From the NCBI GenBank assembly GCA_013361095.1, contig JAATWA010000001.1:1586001-1650000 (forward strand): DNA of 64,000 nucleotides, written 5' to 3'. How positions within the stretch are numbered: the stretch's first letter is position 1; every line of letters starts with the position of its first letter. This DNA is from Pseudanabaena biceps (GTDB taxonomy: Bacteria > Cyanobacteriota > Cyanobacteriia > Pseudanabaenales > Pseudanabaenaceae). Shown here in pieces: positions 1 through 9,031 of the stretch. The notes beneath the pieces were generated by a model, which was not told where the DNA came from, did no database searches, and was given only the letters and a program-made list of their open reading frames with translations. The translations under genes and the position numbers were made by a program.

Positions 1-1
1 A

Positions 2-364
2 AATATTCGGGCTAACTTTACAAACTTTAAAGAAGAAGGTTTTGCATTTAATGTGGGTAATCAAGGGAGCGATCCTTTACTGCAACCTCTTTTTCGATTC
101 CAGAATAGTGCTATTCCAGGTACATATCTATTTGCAGGAGCAGCAGAGGCTGCAAATATTCGGACCAACTTCAAAAACTTTATAGAAGAAGGTATTGCAT
201 TCTCCGTTTACAGCGCTGGCTCAGGTATAGGCACCCAATATAATCGTTTTCAAAATAGCGCTAGACCTGGTACATTCATATTTGCCTCAGTTAACGAGTC
301 AGCCTCTATTCTTTCTAACAATAAAGAGTTCGTGTTAGAGGGAGCAGCTTTTAATGTAGGCTGA
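2..364 (+). CDS. 3' part of a repeat protein (DUF5648-like repeats)
   Basis: The reading frame is open from the window edge to a TGA at 362-364, so the start lies outside. The visible 120 residues are nearly all repeats of about 40-45 residues with the pattern RFQNSxxPGT(Y/F)(L/I)FA, then an N-rich stretch, then EEGxAF. Two full units and one partial unit are visible. This pattern resembles the DUF5648-type repeat common at the C-terminus of large secreted or cell-surface cyanobacterial proteins, where it often follows calcium-binding or adhesion domains. The enzymatic or adhesive part, if any, is not in view. A hairpin about 95 bases downstream may end the transcript. Family assignment is from memory of the motif. 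Confidence 0.7.
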   Translation, partial: NIRANFTNFKEEGFAFNVGNQGSDPLLQPLFRFQNSAIPGTYLFAGAAEAANIRTNFKNFIEEGIAFSVYSAGSGIGTQYNRFQNSARPGTFIFASVNESASILSNNKEFVLEGAAFNVG

Positions 365-1015
365 TATGTGAATATTGTCCAATAGTTTATGGCTATTAGA
401 TAGTGCTTATATACTGATTCGTACTCCTTTCTCAGTATAAGGATAGACACCATAACCCAAAGACCAACGTTGTGGCGCGAAGCTCCATAACATTGGTCTT
501 TAGTTTGAAAAGGATTGTAAAGTTGCACAATTGAAAGGTTAGTAATGATAAATGAGACGACAAGCAAAATAGCACCTGTGTTGGTTGTGATCGCCAGTTT
601 ATAAGCAATTTTAACTAGGTAAAATTTAGATAAAATTCGCTAATATCATTCAGAATAAAAGTGACGCAAAGTCTTTTTGAATTTATGATTGCTGCTTTAG
701 TGTGATCTAGAGAGTAACGCCAGTTAGATGTAAAATTAGATTATAGAATATGCTCGTTTGCTCTTCAATTTTTCGGCAATATTATGATTTTCATATATAG
801 ATTAATTGAAAATAAAATTCTGTCAGTGTTGGGTATGATGTCTTAGTAATTAAGTCAAACGTCTTTGTGGTTATTAAACACACAAAAATCTATTACTTTA
901 TATATCCATCTAGTTTTTTCGGTGGGGTTAATGGAATTTTTTTGTTGGAATGCTCTTCAAATTTTAGTATTCTTATACGTTTCGATTACAGAGTATATGT
1001 TTATAGGGGGACACG
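365..1015. other. Gene-poor AT-rich stretch
   Basis: 651 bases between the repeat-protein gene and the first glycosyltransferase. Apart from the hairpin at 459-501 I see no convincing gene. Short open frames here have no family resemblance and no ribosome-binding site. The promoter for the glycosyltransferase gene must lie near its right end; AGGGGG at 1005-1010 is that gene's ribosome-binding site. Confidence 0.5.
459..501. terminator. Imperfect hairpin downstream of the first gene
   Basis: Arms beginning AAAGACCAA and ending TTGGTCTTT enclose a tip containing GGCGCGAAGC. It belongs to the hairpin type seen at many gene ends here (GC-rich tip with an AAG or GAAG loop). No clear T-run follows, so its role as terminator is inferred from position only. 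Confidence 0.45.
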
Positions 1016-2401
1016 ATGATAAAAAATATTCTCATGGTATCCAGTAGTGATTTTCCATCCAATAGTTCAGTTCATGTTCATCATTTTGCCAATGAACTAG
1101 TAAAAGCAGGATTTGATTGCGTTGTTGCTGTGCCTTGCGATAAAAATTCTGTTAATAGCCTGAAAGGGAATTTATACAATGTAACTCAATACAATGAAAT
1201 CGAATTAATCCAAACATTATTTAATAACTGTGAACCTCCAGATTTAGTTCATGCTTGGACGCCCCGTGAAGATGTGAGGATTTTTTGTAATGATTTATCT
1301 TCTAGATATGAATTCAAGTTAGTGGTGCATTTAGAAGATAATGAAGAAGCGATTATCAAACGTTTTTTCGATTTGCAGCTAAAGGAATTTTCTGCACAGA
1401 ACGAGCATCTAGTCCCTCATAACTTTTCCCATCCTCGTAGATATCAAGAATTTTTACATACTGCCGATGGTGTTACGGTAATCATCGATAAACTCAAAGA
1501 TTTTGTGCCAAATTCGATTCCGAAAATCACTTTGTTCCCAGGAGTTGATCATACTCAGTTTTATCCCCGCGATCGCAATTTAGAATTAGCTGCTAGCCTA
1601 AACATTCCTGACAATGTAACTGTTTTGTGCTATACGGGTAACGCTCACATTGCCAACCAAGAAGATGTTAAAGGTCTTTATTTAGCAGTAGGGCAACGCA
1701 ACTTGGAAGGAAAGCCTACGATTCTAGTCCGCACTGGAGTTGACGCTAATTTGCAACTATTGCGACCAGATGAAATGTGGGTAAAAAAGTATTGCGTAGA
1801 ACTTGGGTGGGTAAGTCGCGAACAAATTCCAACTATTTTGTCCTTGGCAGATATTTTAGTTCAACCTGGCGAGCCAGATGAGTTTAACGACTATAGGTTT
1901 CCGTCCAAAATTCCCGAATTTTTAGCCCTAGGTAAGCCCATAATCATCCCCAATACAAACATTGCTCATCACTTGCAACACTTAGAAAACGCCTTGATCC
2001 TGCACTCAGTTGATCGCGAATCTTTACCTAAGGCGATCGACTTACTAGTAGATAACCGAGATTTAGCGCAGAAGATAGCCAAAAAAGGGTTAGAATTTGC
2101 CTTGGACAATTTGAATTGGACTAAAAACACGAAAAAATTAATATCTTTTTACCAATCACTTTTTACACCCGAACAAGAACTTAGTTCGGTAATCAATGTT
2201 TTAAAAAGAATGAAGTTTCATTTTGCCGAATATCAAGATACAAAGACAAAAGAATTAAAGGAAAAGAATCAAGAGCTGGATACTTTACGCGATATTAGAC
2301 AAAAAGTCGAAGACTTAGAAGCTGAAATTACTTGGATGAAAACTAGTAAATTTTGGAAATTTAGAAGAATATTATTGAGTTTTAAAAATTCAGTAAGATA
2401 G
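1016..2401 (+). CDS. Glycosyltransferase, GT4-like, with coiled-coil and SKFWK tail
   Basis: A 461-residue GT-B type glycosyltransferase, probably transferring a sugar from a nucleotide-sugar donor to a surface glycan. The N-terminal Rossmann half shows ILMVSSSDFPSNSSVHVHHF followed by an acceptor-domain pattern. The donor half has LADILVQPGEPDEFNDYRFP then KIPEFLALGKPIIIP (about residues 280-320), the usual GT4 sugar-nucleotide pocket. From about residue 395 it becomes a charged coiled coil and ends with MKTSKFWKFRRILLSFK. The same tail ends the next two glycosyltransferases, which have different folds. The start follows AGGGGG by 5 bases. Acceptor and sugar cannot be read from sequence. Confidence 0.85.
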   Translation: MIKNILMVSSSDFPSNSSVHVHHFANELVKAGFDCVVAVPCDKNSVNSLKGNLYNVTQYNEIELIQTLFNNCEPPDLVHAWTPREDVRIFCNDLSSRYEFKLVVHLEDNEEAIIKRFFDLQLKEFSAQNEHLVPHNFSHPRRYQEFLHTADGVTVIIDKLKDFVPNSIPKITLFPGVDHTQFYPRDRNLELAASLNIPDNVTVLCYTGNAHIANQEDVKGLYLAVGQRNLEGKPTILVRTGVDANLQLLRPDEMWVKKYCVELGWVSREQIPTILSLADILVQPGEPDEFNDYRFPSKIPEFLALGKPIIIPNTNIAHHLQHLENALILHSVDRESLPKAIDLLVDNRDLAQKIAKKGLEFALDNLNWTKNTKKLISFYQSLFTPEQELSSVINVLKRMKFHFAEYQDTKTKELKEKNQELDTLRDIRQKVEDLEAEITWMKTSKFWKFRRILLSFKNSVR

Positions 2402-2445
2402 CCAAAGTAAATATCCTAGATCGACTTAGTAATAATTAACTCTTT

Positions 2446-3621
2446 ATGAAAAATACTGACTCAAAAACCCATGTCTTTACCAGTTGCAATAACTGCTATA
2501 TACCTAAAGCTAGAGTGTTGGCTACATCTATTAAAAAGTTTCATCCTGAGCTTCAATTTCACTTGATTTTATCTGATACTCTTCCTGCTTTTGTCAATAT
2601 TGAGGACGAACCTTTTGATTCGATTATCCTTATAGAGGAGTTAGAGATTCCCAATCTAAAACAATGGGTTTTTAAGCATTCAGTCGTAGAGACATGTACT
2701 GCCGTTAAAGGAATTGCCTTTCAAGAAATATTTAAGCGTTATGAATGCGATCGCATAATCTTTTTAGATCCAGACACAGCGATATTCTCTCCTCTCGACG
2801 AATTACTCCAACAGTTTGAGCATGGTAGTATACTAATAACTCCGCATCAGCTAGAACCAGAAGAGTCAGAGGAAGCAGTTGTAGACAATGAAATTTGTTT
2901 TCTTAGACATGGTGTTTTTAACTTAGGCTTTTTAGGAGTAAAAAATTCTCCTCAAGGCAGAGAGTTTTTAAACTGGTGGTCGAAGCGCTGCCTTGACTTT
3001 TGCTACGATGACACTGCCAATGGTCTTTTCACGGATCAGCGCTGGATCGATTTAGTTCCTAGTTTTTACGACCAAGTAATTATCTTACGCAATCCTGCCT
3101 ACAATGTAGCTAATTGGAATTTGACTAATCGCAATCTAACTGGAAATCTTCAAGAGGGAGTTTTTGTTAATGGGATACCTCTGAGTTTCTATCACTTTTC
3201 TAGTTCCCAAATAATTATGCAAGAGAAACATAAAGTGATTAATTCAGTTGTATCTTTATTACTAGATTGGTATCAGCAACAATGCGAACAAATGGGGCAA
3301 TCCGAATTCAAAAGTCTCCCCTGTCATTACAATTTCTTTGATAATGGAGAATTGATACCCCTTCAAAGTCGAATACGGTATCGATGTGATCGCGATTTGC
3401 AGAAATATTTTCCTCATCCCTTTGATAGTAGCAATCTTGATCGATCATATTTTCATTGGTATCGCCAACAAGAATCAATCAATCAAGCATTAGATAAATC
3501 TCAAAAAAATCCAGAATATTACCGCTCGATCATTGCAAGTATGGAAACTAGTAAATTTTGGAAAATGCGCAAAATTTGGTTCGGTTTTAAGAAATTCTTG
3601 GGTTTTAATACTGAAGATTAG
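2446..3621 (+). CDS. Glycosyltransferase, GT8/GT-A-like, with SKFWK tail
   Basis: 391 residues, 44 bases after the previous gene and on the same strand, so probably one operon. The N-terminus (CNNCYIPKARVLATSIKKFHP) and the FLDPDTAIFSPLDEL segment (metal-binding DPD at residues 108-110) match GT-A enzymes related to family 8 that read sugar nucleotides through a DxD motif. No membrane segment or signal peptide is seen, so it is likely cytoplasmic or membrane-peripheral. It ends with METSKFWKMRKIWFGFKK, the tail shared with both neighbours. Donor and acceptor are unknown. Family placement is moderately sure; the exact CAZy family is not. Confidence 0.75.
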   Translation: MKNTDSKTHVFTSCNNCYIPKARVLATSIKKFHPELQFHLILSDTLPAFVNIEDEPFDSIILIEELEIPNLKQWVFKHSVVETCTAVKGIAFQEIFKRYECDRIIFLDPDTAIFSPLDELLQQFEHGSILITPHQLEPEESEEAVVDNEICFLRHGVFNLGFLGVKNSPQGREFLNWWSKRCLDFCYDDTANGLFTDQRWIDLVPSFYDQVIILRNPAYNVANWNLTNRNLTGNLQEGVFVNGIPLSFYHFSSSQIIMQEKHKVINSVVSLLLDWYQQQCEQMGQSEFKSLPCHYNFFDNGELIPLQSRIRYRCDRDLQKYFPHPFDSSNLDRSYFHWYRQQESINQALDKSQKNPEYYRSIIASMETSKFWKMRKIWFGFKKFLGFNTED

Positions 3622-3729
3622 TTGGCAACCTTGCTTTAATAATTTTGTCTTAGATGGTAGCCTGTAATAATTGGCATTGCAGAGTTTAGTATGGACTAAA
3701 GATTTGTTGAAGACTAGGAATAATATCCA

Positions 3730-3758
3730 GCACAAACTCTAATTTTTAGGGTTTGTGC
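3730..3758. terminator. Bidirectional terminator between convergent glycosyltransferase genes
   Basis: GCACAAAC (3730-3737) pairs with GTTTGTGC (3751-3758), with inner pairing CTAA/TTAG and a T-rich loop. It lies between two convergent genes, where a two-way terminator is expected. Confidence 0.55.
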
Positions 3759-3856
3759 ATTTCATCCTTTAATTGGCGCATCAAAGAAATCCGAGACTAA
3801 CACCATTGTTCGCTAAGTATTTTAGCCATTTAAACTAAAGTACCTCCCTAAAACAC

Positions 3857-5164
3857 CTACTGAGCCTTTATTTTAATTTGTGGAAAAATGTTTTTCAAAA
3901 GAAACCACATTTTTCTTAATTTCCAAAACTTACTATCTTCCATAGTTAGAATTATTGATTGCGATCGCTCTAACTCTGATTGAGTATATTGGAGTTGAGA
4001 CTGCGATCGATTTAACTCTGACTGAGTTTGTTCAAGTTGAGATTGTAATCGCTCTAACTCTGATTGAGTATATTGGAGTTGAGACTGCGATCGCTCTAAC
4101 TCTGATTGAGTATATTGGAGTTGAGACTGCGATCGCTCTAACTCTGATTGAGTATATTGAAGTTGAAGTTGAGACTTAATGTTTGTGAGATCAACATCCT
4201 TATTTAATTCATATAATTTTGGTAGATCGAAGTTGTACTTAGACTTTGCTACGATCAAACTATTTTCATTTTGTAGCAATGAAAATAGTTTCTCAGCACC
4301 AATAGATTGAGACCATATAGCACTATGATTTAGGTGCAGAAATGCCTTTTCTAACTCATATTCATAATCTCCTACAAATTGAGGATTTTTTATTAGTCCT
4401 ATAAAACTTGATTTAAAAATCTCAATTGGAATATCATCTAATAAATTTCTATATATTTGATGTAGTTCAAAAATGATGCGAATTGAATTTGCAGGATTGC
4501 CACTTAAATTACCAGCTTTAGGAAGAATTCTATACTTAACTAACTGCTCTTCTATTATGCATATATCATATTTCTTAACTAGCTTTATCCACATCGCAAA
4601 ATCTTGTATCTGAATCGAAGATAGGTTAAACAAGCCAGCCTCTAATAGGACTCTTTTCTCAATTAGAGCAGTAACAGCACACAAATAATTACCTTTCATA
4701 AAGAACCAATTCAGTATTTCTGATTGAGTTCTATTAGGATGATTAAAATAACTTTGAGCAAAATGTTGACCTACAAATGGTTGGCTGTCACCATCTATAA
4801 AGTCAACCCAAGAAAAAACTATTTTCTTCCCAGAATCACTTAAATATTGATACTGAACCTCTAATCTTTGATGATAACAAACATCATCTCCAGACATTAG
4901 AGCTATGTATTTACCTCTAGATGCTAATATTCCTTTATTTGTAGCAGCACTTGGTCCCTGATTTTCTTGATAAATATATGTAATTCGACTGTCTGTAAAA
5001 TTTCTAATAATTTCATCACTTCTATCGGTAGAACCGTCATTGACAATGAGCAACTCAAAATTTTCAAAGGTTTGATCTAAAATGCTTTGAATTGCTTCGG
5101 CAATATACTTTTCGTGCTGGTAGGTAATTAATACAACACTAATCAAAGGAACATTGTCGCTCAT
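3857..5164 (-). CDS. Family 2 glycosyltransferase with 14-residue coiled-coil repeats and SKFWK tail
   Basis: 435 residues. The N-terminal 230 residues are a GT2 (GT-A) domain: ISVVLITYQHEKYIAEAIQS, then VNDGSTDRSD (42-50) and the DD of SGDD (91-94) as the metal and nucleotide site. The C-terminal part holds a coiled coil made of 14-residue units of the type SQLQYTQSELERSQ, encoded by five 42-bp tandem repeats (3961-4170), and then MEDSKFWKLRKMWFLLK. The gene starts 1 base downstream of the aminotransferase stop, so it is translationally tied to the deoxyamino-sugar genes and probably uses that or a related sugar. The coiled coil suggests assembly with partners, perhaps the other two tailed transferases. 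Confidence 0.85.
   Translation of the reverse strand: MSDNVPLISVVLITYQHEKYIAEAIQSILDQTFENFELLIVNDGSTDRSDEIIRNFTDSRITYIYQENQGPSAATNKGILASRGKYIALMSGDDVCYHQRLEVQYQYLSDSGKKIVFSWVDFIDGDSQPFVGQHFAQSYFNHPNRTQSEILNWFFMKGNYLCAVTALIEKRVLLEAGLFNLSSIQIQDFAMWIKLVKKYDICIIEEQLVKYRILPKAGNLSGNPANSIRIIFELHQIYRNLLDDIPIEIFKSSFIGLIKNPQFVGDYEYELEKAFLHLNHSAIWSQSIGAEKLFSLLQNENSLIVAKSKYNFDLPKLYELNKDVDLTNIKSQLQLQYTQSELERSQSQLQYTQSELERSQSQLQYTQSELERLQSQLEQTQSELNRSQSQLQYTQSELERSQSIILTMEDSKFWKLRKMWFLLKNIFPQIKIKAQ
3961..4170 (-). repeat. Five 42-bp tandem repeats in the coiled-coil coding region
   Basis: Units start at 3961, 4003, 4045, 4087 and 4129. Each is 42 bases (14 codons), so copy-number change keeps the frame. 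Three units begin with the full HIP1 octamer GCGATCGC; the others have one or two changes in it. Confidence 0.9.
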
Positions 5165-6265
5165 TTACATATGCTCCAGTATGGCTTTGGTCACTACATC
5201 AATTTGTTGTTTACTTATATGAGAACCTACTGGCAAACTCAGGATTTCTTTACTTAAAAGCTCAGAAATAGGAAAAGCTCTTAAATTGCCGTGTTTTTTT
5301 GAATAAGCATTAGATAGATGTGGCGGGACTGGATAATGGATTAATGTAGAAATATCATTTTGCTGCAAATGCTGCTCTAAATTATACCGATTAGGATGAC
5401 GCACGACAAATAAATGCCAGACGGGTTCTGCCCATTCAGGTACAAAGGGTAAAGTCAAATTAGGATTTTTGCTCAAAGTTTGCAAGTAATGCATTGCAAC
5501 ACCTGTACGCCTAGCATTCCAATCGTCTAGCTTGGCTAGCTTTACTCGTAAAAATGCTGCTTGCAGTTCATCAAGGCGACTATTATAACCCTGAATTTCA
5601 TTTTCGTACTTTACGCGAGAGCCATAATTTCGTAAAAGTCGAATTTTATCTGCTAACTCATCATCATTAGTAGTTACCGCTCCAGCATCACCGATCGCCC
5701 CTAAATTTTTGGTTGGGTAAAAGCTGAAACCAGCCGCATCTCCTAAGCTACCAACACGACGATTTTTATATCTCGCACCATGAGCTTGAGCCGCATCCTC
5801 AATTACTTTGAGATTATGCCGCGCCGCAATTTCATTAATGGCATCCATATCAGCAGGTTGACCATATAGATGCACTGCCATAATTGCCTTAGTGCGATTA
5901 GTAATGGCAGATTCAATAAATAATGGGTCAATGTTATAAGTCTTTTCGTCAGGTTCCACAGGAACGATATTCGCTCCCACCTGAGAAATAGCTAGCCAAC
6001 TGGCAATATAAGTATTGGCTGGTACAATTACTTCATCACCAACTCCAATTTCCATTGCCCGTAAAATTAAATGTAAAGCTTCTAAACCATTACCCACTCC
6101 AATACAATATTTGGTTTCACAGTAGGTAGCAAATTCAGATTCAAAAGCATCGACTTCTCCGCCAAGTATGTAATGACCTGATTCCATAACTCGCAGATAG
6201 GCAGCATCAAGGTCTGCTTTTAATTCAAGATAGGGAGAATGAAAATCTAAAAATGGCACTTTCAT
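5165..6265 (-). CDS. fdtB: dTDP-3-keto-6-deoxyhexose aminotransferase (DegT/DnrJ/EryC1/StrS family)
   Basis: 366 residues of the sugar aminotransferase family, which uses PLP and glutamate to put an amino group on a keto-sugar nucleotide. Seen: [19 protein letters not shown], and [18 protein letters not shown] with the PLP lysine at K186, ending with the usual SLPVGSHIS segment. The next gene upstream is a 3,4-ketoisomerase of the FdtA/QdtA type and the third is a hexapeptide acetyltransferase. That trio makes dTDP-3-acetamido-3,6-dideoxyhexose (Fuc3NAc or Qui3NAc) from the RmlA/RmlB product, and rmlA and rmlB lie nearby. Which epimer is made cannot be told from the sequence by eye. Confidence 0.85.
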   Translation of the reverse strand: MKVPFLDFHSPYLELKADLDAAYLRVMESGHYILGGEVDAFESEFATYCETKYCIGVGNGLEALHLILRAMEIGVGDEVIVPANTYIASWLAISQVGANIVPVEPDEKTYNIDPLFIESAITNRTKAIMAVHLYGQPADMDAINEIAARHNLKVIEDAAQAHGARYKNRRVGSLGDAAGFSFYPTKNLGAIGDAGAVTTNDDELADKIRLLRNYGSRVKYENEIQGYNSRLDELQAAFLRVKLAKLDDWNARRTGVAMHYLQTLSKNPNLTLPFVPEWAEPVWHLFVVRHPNRYNLEQHLQQNDISTLIHYPVPPHLSNAYSKKHGNLRAFPISELLSKEILSLPVGSHISKQQIDVVTKAILEHM

Positions 6266-6270
6266 GATGA

Positions 6271-6675
6271 CTAACTCCGCACGGACATAAGAAAATCCTC
6301 GTAATCTCGATAGTAGTCAGATTCATCATAAAGAATAGACGCTAAAACCATACACACAGATCCAGATGAAAAGTTTTCAAGCTCTCGCCACACCATAGGA
6401 CATATATAAAGTCCATAGTAAGATCGATTTAGATGAAACCGCTTTTTTTTATATCCGTCATCCAAAACTATATCAAAGCTCCCAGCGATCGCAATAATTA
6501 ATTGTTGTAACTCTTTATGAGCATGACCACCGCGTTCAGCACCACCTGGAACATCGTACAAATAATAAACTCGCTTAATATCAAAATCAATATGTTTCCC
6601 ACCCTCTATAAAGGTTAAGTTGCCACGTGGATCGGTGATTTTGGGAAGATTGATGATTTTACATTTATTAACCAT
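6271..6675 (-). CDS. fdtA: dTDP-4-keto-6-deoxyglucose 3,4-ketoisomerase (cupin)
   Basis: 134 residues, a single-domain cupin of the FdtA/QdtA/WxcM type. The HxH pair H51-H53 in [12 protein letters not shown] and the core [12 protein letters not shown] match the active site of 3,4-ketoisomerases that convert dTDP-4-keto-6-deoxyglucose to the 3-keto sugar for transamination. It lies 5 bases upstream of the aminotransferase on the same strand. FdtA gives the galacto product and QdtA the gluco product; the residue that separates them cannot be judged reliably here, so the symbol is a best guess. Confidence 0.85.
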   Translation of the reverse strand: MVNKCKIINLPKITDPRGNLTFIEGGKHIDFDIKRVYYLYDVPGGAERGGHAHKELQQLIIAIAGSFDIVLDDGYKKKRFHLNRSYYGLYICPMVWRELENFSSGSVCMVLASILYDESDYYRDYEDFLMSVRS

Positions 6676-6820
6676 GAATAGCTTATTTCATAAGTACTTG
6701 CTTTCTCTACGCCATTTAATTATGAATCTCCCTAACGGATTTTCAACCAATAAATAGGATAATTTAAAGACCAGTGCCAGAGGTTAAAAATCTTGATTTA
6801 CACAAAATTTTTGATGGCTC

Positions 6821-7591
6821 TTATTCATCTTTATTATTTTTATTCACGCTTCTAATTACTCTTGCTGGATTACCAATAGCCATCTTTCCAGCAGGAATAT
6901 CTTTGTTGACTACAGATGCAGATCCTATAATAGCCCCTTCTCCAATACTTATCCCAGGAAGAATATTTGCTCCTACACCAATAGCAACTTTATTTCCAAT
7001 CTTTGGACCTTGAATCCGCTCTTCTTCATATCCAGATTGACCAATTGCTTTGTCGTTGGTCGTGGCAACAAGAACACTAATAAATACATCATCACCAATT
7101 TCACAATTACCTGTAATATGAGTTAAGTCCATAATTTTAGTGCGATTTCCAATTGTAGTATTATAGTTGACTGTTACACACCTACTGAGAATACAGAACT
7201 CCCCAATTTTTACCTGTTCTCTAATAGAAGCATTATCTCCAATAAGGGTGTTTTTGCCAATTTCTACATCATAATAAATAATGCTATTCGGTCCAATGGA
7301 ACAATTCTCATGTATTACAGTTTTCTTAGCGAATGAAATGGCTCTTGCCATTCCTCCTGCTCCCTTCGGTTCTTTACCAATATAAGCACCTGGGAAAATC
7401 TCCACTCCATCACCAATAGTTACTCCTGCTTCAATAGTTACATGAGGATGTATGACAACATTATCCCCAATTTTTACATCATCGGAAATCACGGTAAAAG
7501 CCAGAATTCGAGTACCAGTTCCTATATCTTTGGTTTCGACACAAGCAAATTCATGAATAAAATAATTGAACTTTTCTTTAAGATTTTTCAT
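6821..7591 (-). CDS. Left-handed beta-helix acyltransferase, probable sugar N-acetyltransferase
   Basis: 256 residues made almost wholly of hexapeptide repeats of the (L/I/V)GxxxxI type, such as IGDNVVIHPHVTI, IGDGVEIFPGAYI, IGPNSIIYYDVEI and the C-terminal IGVGANILPGISIGEGAIIGSASVV. Such trimeric enzymes move acetyl from acetyl-CoA. With the ketoisomerase and aminotransferase just downstream, the natural role is N-acetylation of the 3-amino sugar (FdtC-like step). It is larger than the smallest FdtC enzymes because of an N-terminal extension of about 25 residues. The 145-base gap to the ketoisomerase gene may hold its own promoter. Confidence 0.75.
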   Translation of the reverse strand: MKNLKEKFNYFIHEFACVETKDIGTGTRILAFTVISDDVKIGDNVVIHPHVTIEAGVTIGDGVEIFPGAYIGKEPKGAGGMARAISFAKKTVIHENCSIGPNSIIYYDVEIGKNTLIGDNASIREQVKIGEFCILSRCVTVNYNTTIGNRTKIMDLTHITGNCEIGDDVFISVLVATTNDKAIGQSGYEEERIQGPKIGNKVAIGVGANILPGISIGEGAIIGSASVVNKDIPAGKMAIGNPARVIRSVNKNNKDE

Positions 7592-7618
7592 GATTAGATG
7601 CCGTTACTTATCTCATAT

Positions 7619-8980
7619 TTAAATATTTACTTGCAAACATTTAATTTTAGCTGGGGTATAAATCTTAGCAGTAAAACGATCAAGTGGATCTTGAGCAACG
7701 TGAACTTTGAATACTATAGCGTCATTTATATAGTCTAAGAATATGTGATTTTGGTTTATTAAAATTGGAAATTCTACAGCAAATGTCAAACTATATACTC
7801 CTGAATTTAGCATGTTTGAAGAATGCATTTCCACAACATATACATCTCCATGTTTAACGGCTGGCATATCAATTTTTTCGATAGATGTGACAGTACCGAT
7901 TAGATCAATTCCTTTAATATCTCTAATTAAGTAACCAAAACAAAAAGTTGGTAAATTTTTATTAAATAAAATCGATGCTTGAATTATAAAGTCTTCTCTT
8001 GATTCAAGTTCGGTTGTCGGCAATCTTTGGCTATTTAGTAGCTTTATATCTAATACTTGCGCTCCACCATCTCCATAGCGATAACTACCCACAGCCATAT
8101 CCATCACTTGATCGACAGACACGAATATTTTAGATGGTATTGATTTACTAGTAATTTCTTGAGATGATTCGGAACTTGTATTAAAATCTTTTTCATTTAT
8201 TTTGAATTGATTTTTGTCTATATATTGTGTCAACTCTTGATTCATATTTTCATGCATCAAGCCGATATATGTAGCAACAACCTCCGAAGCTTTGCCTATT
8301 TGTTTGAGTTCCCCATTTCCCAAAAAAACACCTCTCTGACAAAGTGCTTTCACAGAGCCTGTATCGTGACTGACAAATAATACTGTAACTCCAGACTCCA
8401 TCATTTGCCGCATACGAGCCATGCACTTTGCTTGAAAGTACATATCCCCTACAGCCAAAGCCTCATCAACAATTAAAATATCTGGATCAACATGAATAGC
8501 TGAAGCAAAGGCAAGCCTCACATACATCCCACTAGAATAGTTTTTTACAGGCTGATCGATAAAATCTTTAATATCAGCAAAGGCAGCAATATTATCAAAG
8601 CGTGCATCTATATCCAATTTGGAAAGCCCCATAATTGCACCATTCATATACACATTTTCGCGCCCAGTAAATTCAGGATTAAATCCTGCCCCAAGTTCTA
8701 GTAATGCTGCCACTCTGCCATTGACTTGTACTCTTCCAGTAGTGGGGGTTAACGTTCCGCAAATTAGTTGTAAAAGTGTTGACTTGCCTGCACCATTGCG
8801 CCCGATAATGCCGAAGGTTTCACCTTTCATTATTTCAAATGATATGTCCCGTAACGCCCAAAATTCTTGAGCATAGGTTTTACTTGGGAGTAGTATTTCT
8901 TTCAACCTATCCACAGGACGAGCATATTGCTTAAAGCACTTTGATACATTATTTAGGGAAATCGCAATTTCTGATCCCAT
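7619..8980 (-). CDS. wzt: O-antigen/polysaccharide ABC exporter ATPase with Wzt C-terminal domain
   Basis: 453 residues. The ATPase domain has Walker A GRNGAGKST (60-68), signature NYSSGM (147-152) and Walker B DILIVDE (167-173), and is specific to the polysaccharide exporter class (GxNGAGKST, LELGAGFNPEFTGREN). Residues from about 290 form a beta-rich extra domain typical of Wzt proteins that bind the capped end of the finished glycan before export. The permease Wzm is encoded directly upstream on the same strand. Together they move a lipid-linked polysaccharide across the inner membrane. The C-terminal domain usually fixes substrate specificity. Confidence 0.92.
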   Translation of the reverse strand: MGSEIAISLNNVSKCFKQYARPVDRLKEILLPSKTYAQEFWALRDISFEIMKGETFGIIGRNGAGKSTLLQLICGTLTPTTGRVQVNGRVAALLELGAGFNPEFTGRENVYMNGAIMGLSKLDIDARFDNIAAFADIKDFIDQPVKNYSSGMYVRLAFASAIHVDPDILIVDEALAVGDMYFQAKCMARMRQMMESGVTVLFVSHDTGSVKALCQRGVFLGNGELKQIGKASEVVATYIGLMHENMNQELTQYIDKNQFKINEKDFNTSSESSQEITSKSIPSKIFVSVDQVMDMAVGSYRYGDGGAQVLDIKLLNSQRLPTTELESREDFIIQASILFNKNLPTFCFGYLIRDIKGIDLIGTVTSIEKIDMPAVKHGDVYVVEMHSSNMLNSGVYSLTFAVEFPILINQNHIFLDYINDAIVFKVHVAQDPLDRFTAKIYTPAKIKCLQVNI

Positions 8981-9031
8981 ATTTTAACTATTAATCCTCA
9001 AAAGTTTATAATTAATACTCAAAGCTAAGAA

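Noticed and set aside
250..567. Minus-strand 105-residue frame
   Set aside because: It is mostly antisense to the repeat protein and runs through the hairpin at 459-501.
865..1047. 60-residue frame before the first glycosyltransferase
   Set aside because: It overlaps the ribosome-binding site and start of the real gene and shows no motif.
3955..4179. Plus-strand frame over the 42-bp repeats
   Set aside because: It is the antisense shadow of the tandem repeats in the glycosyltransferase gene.
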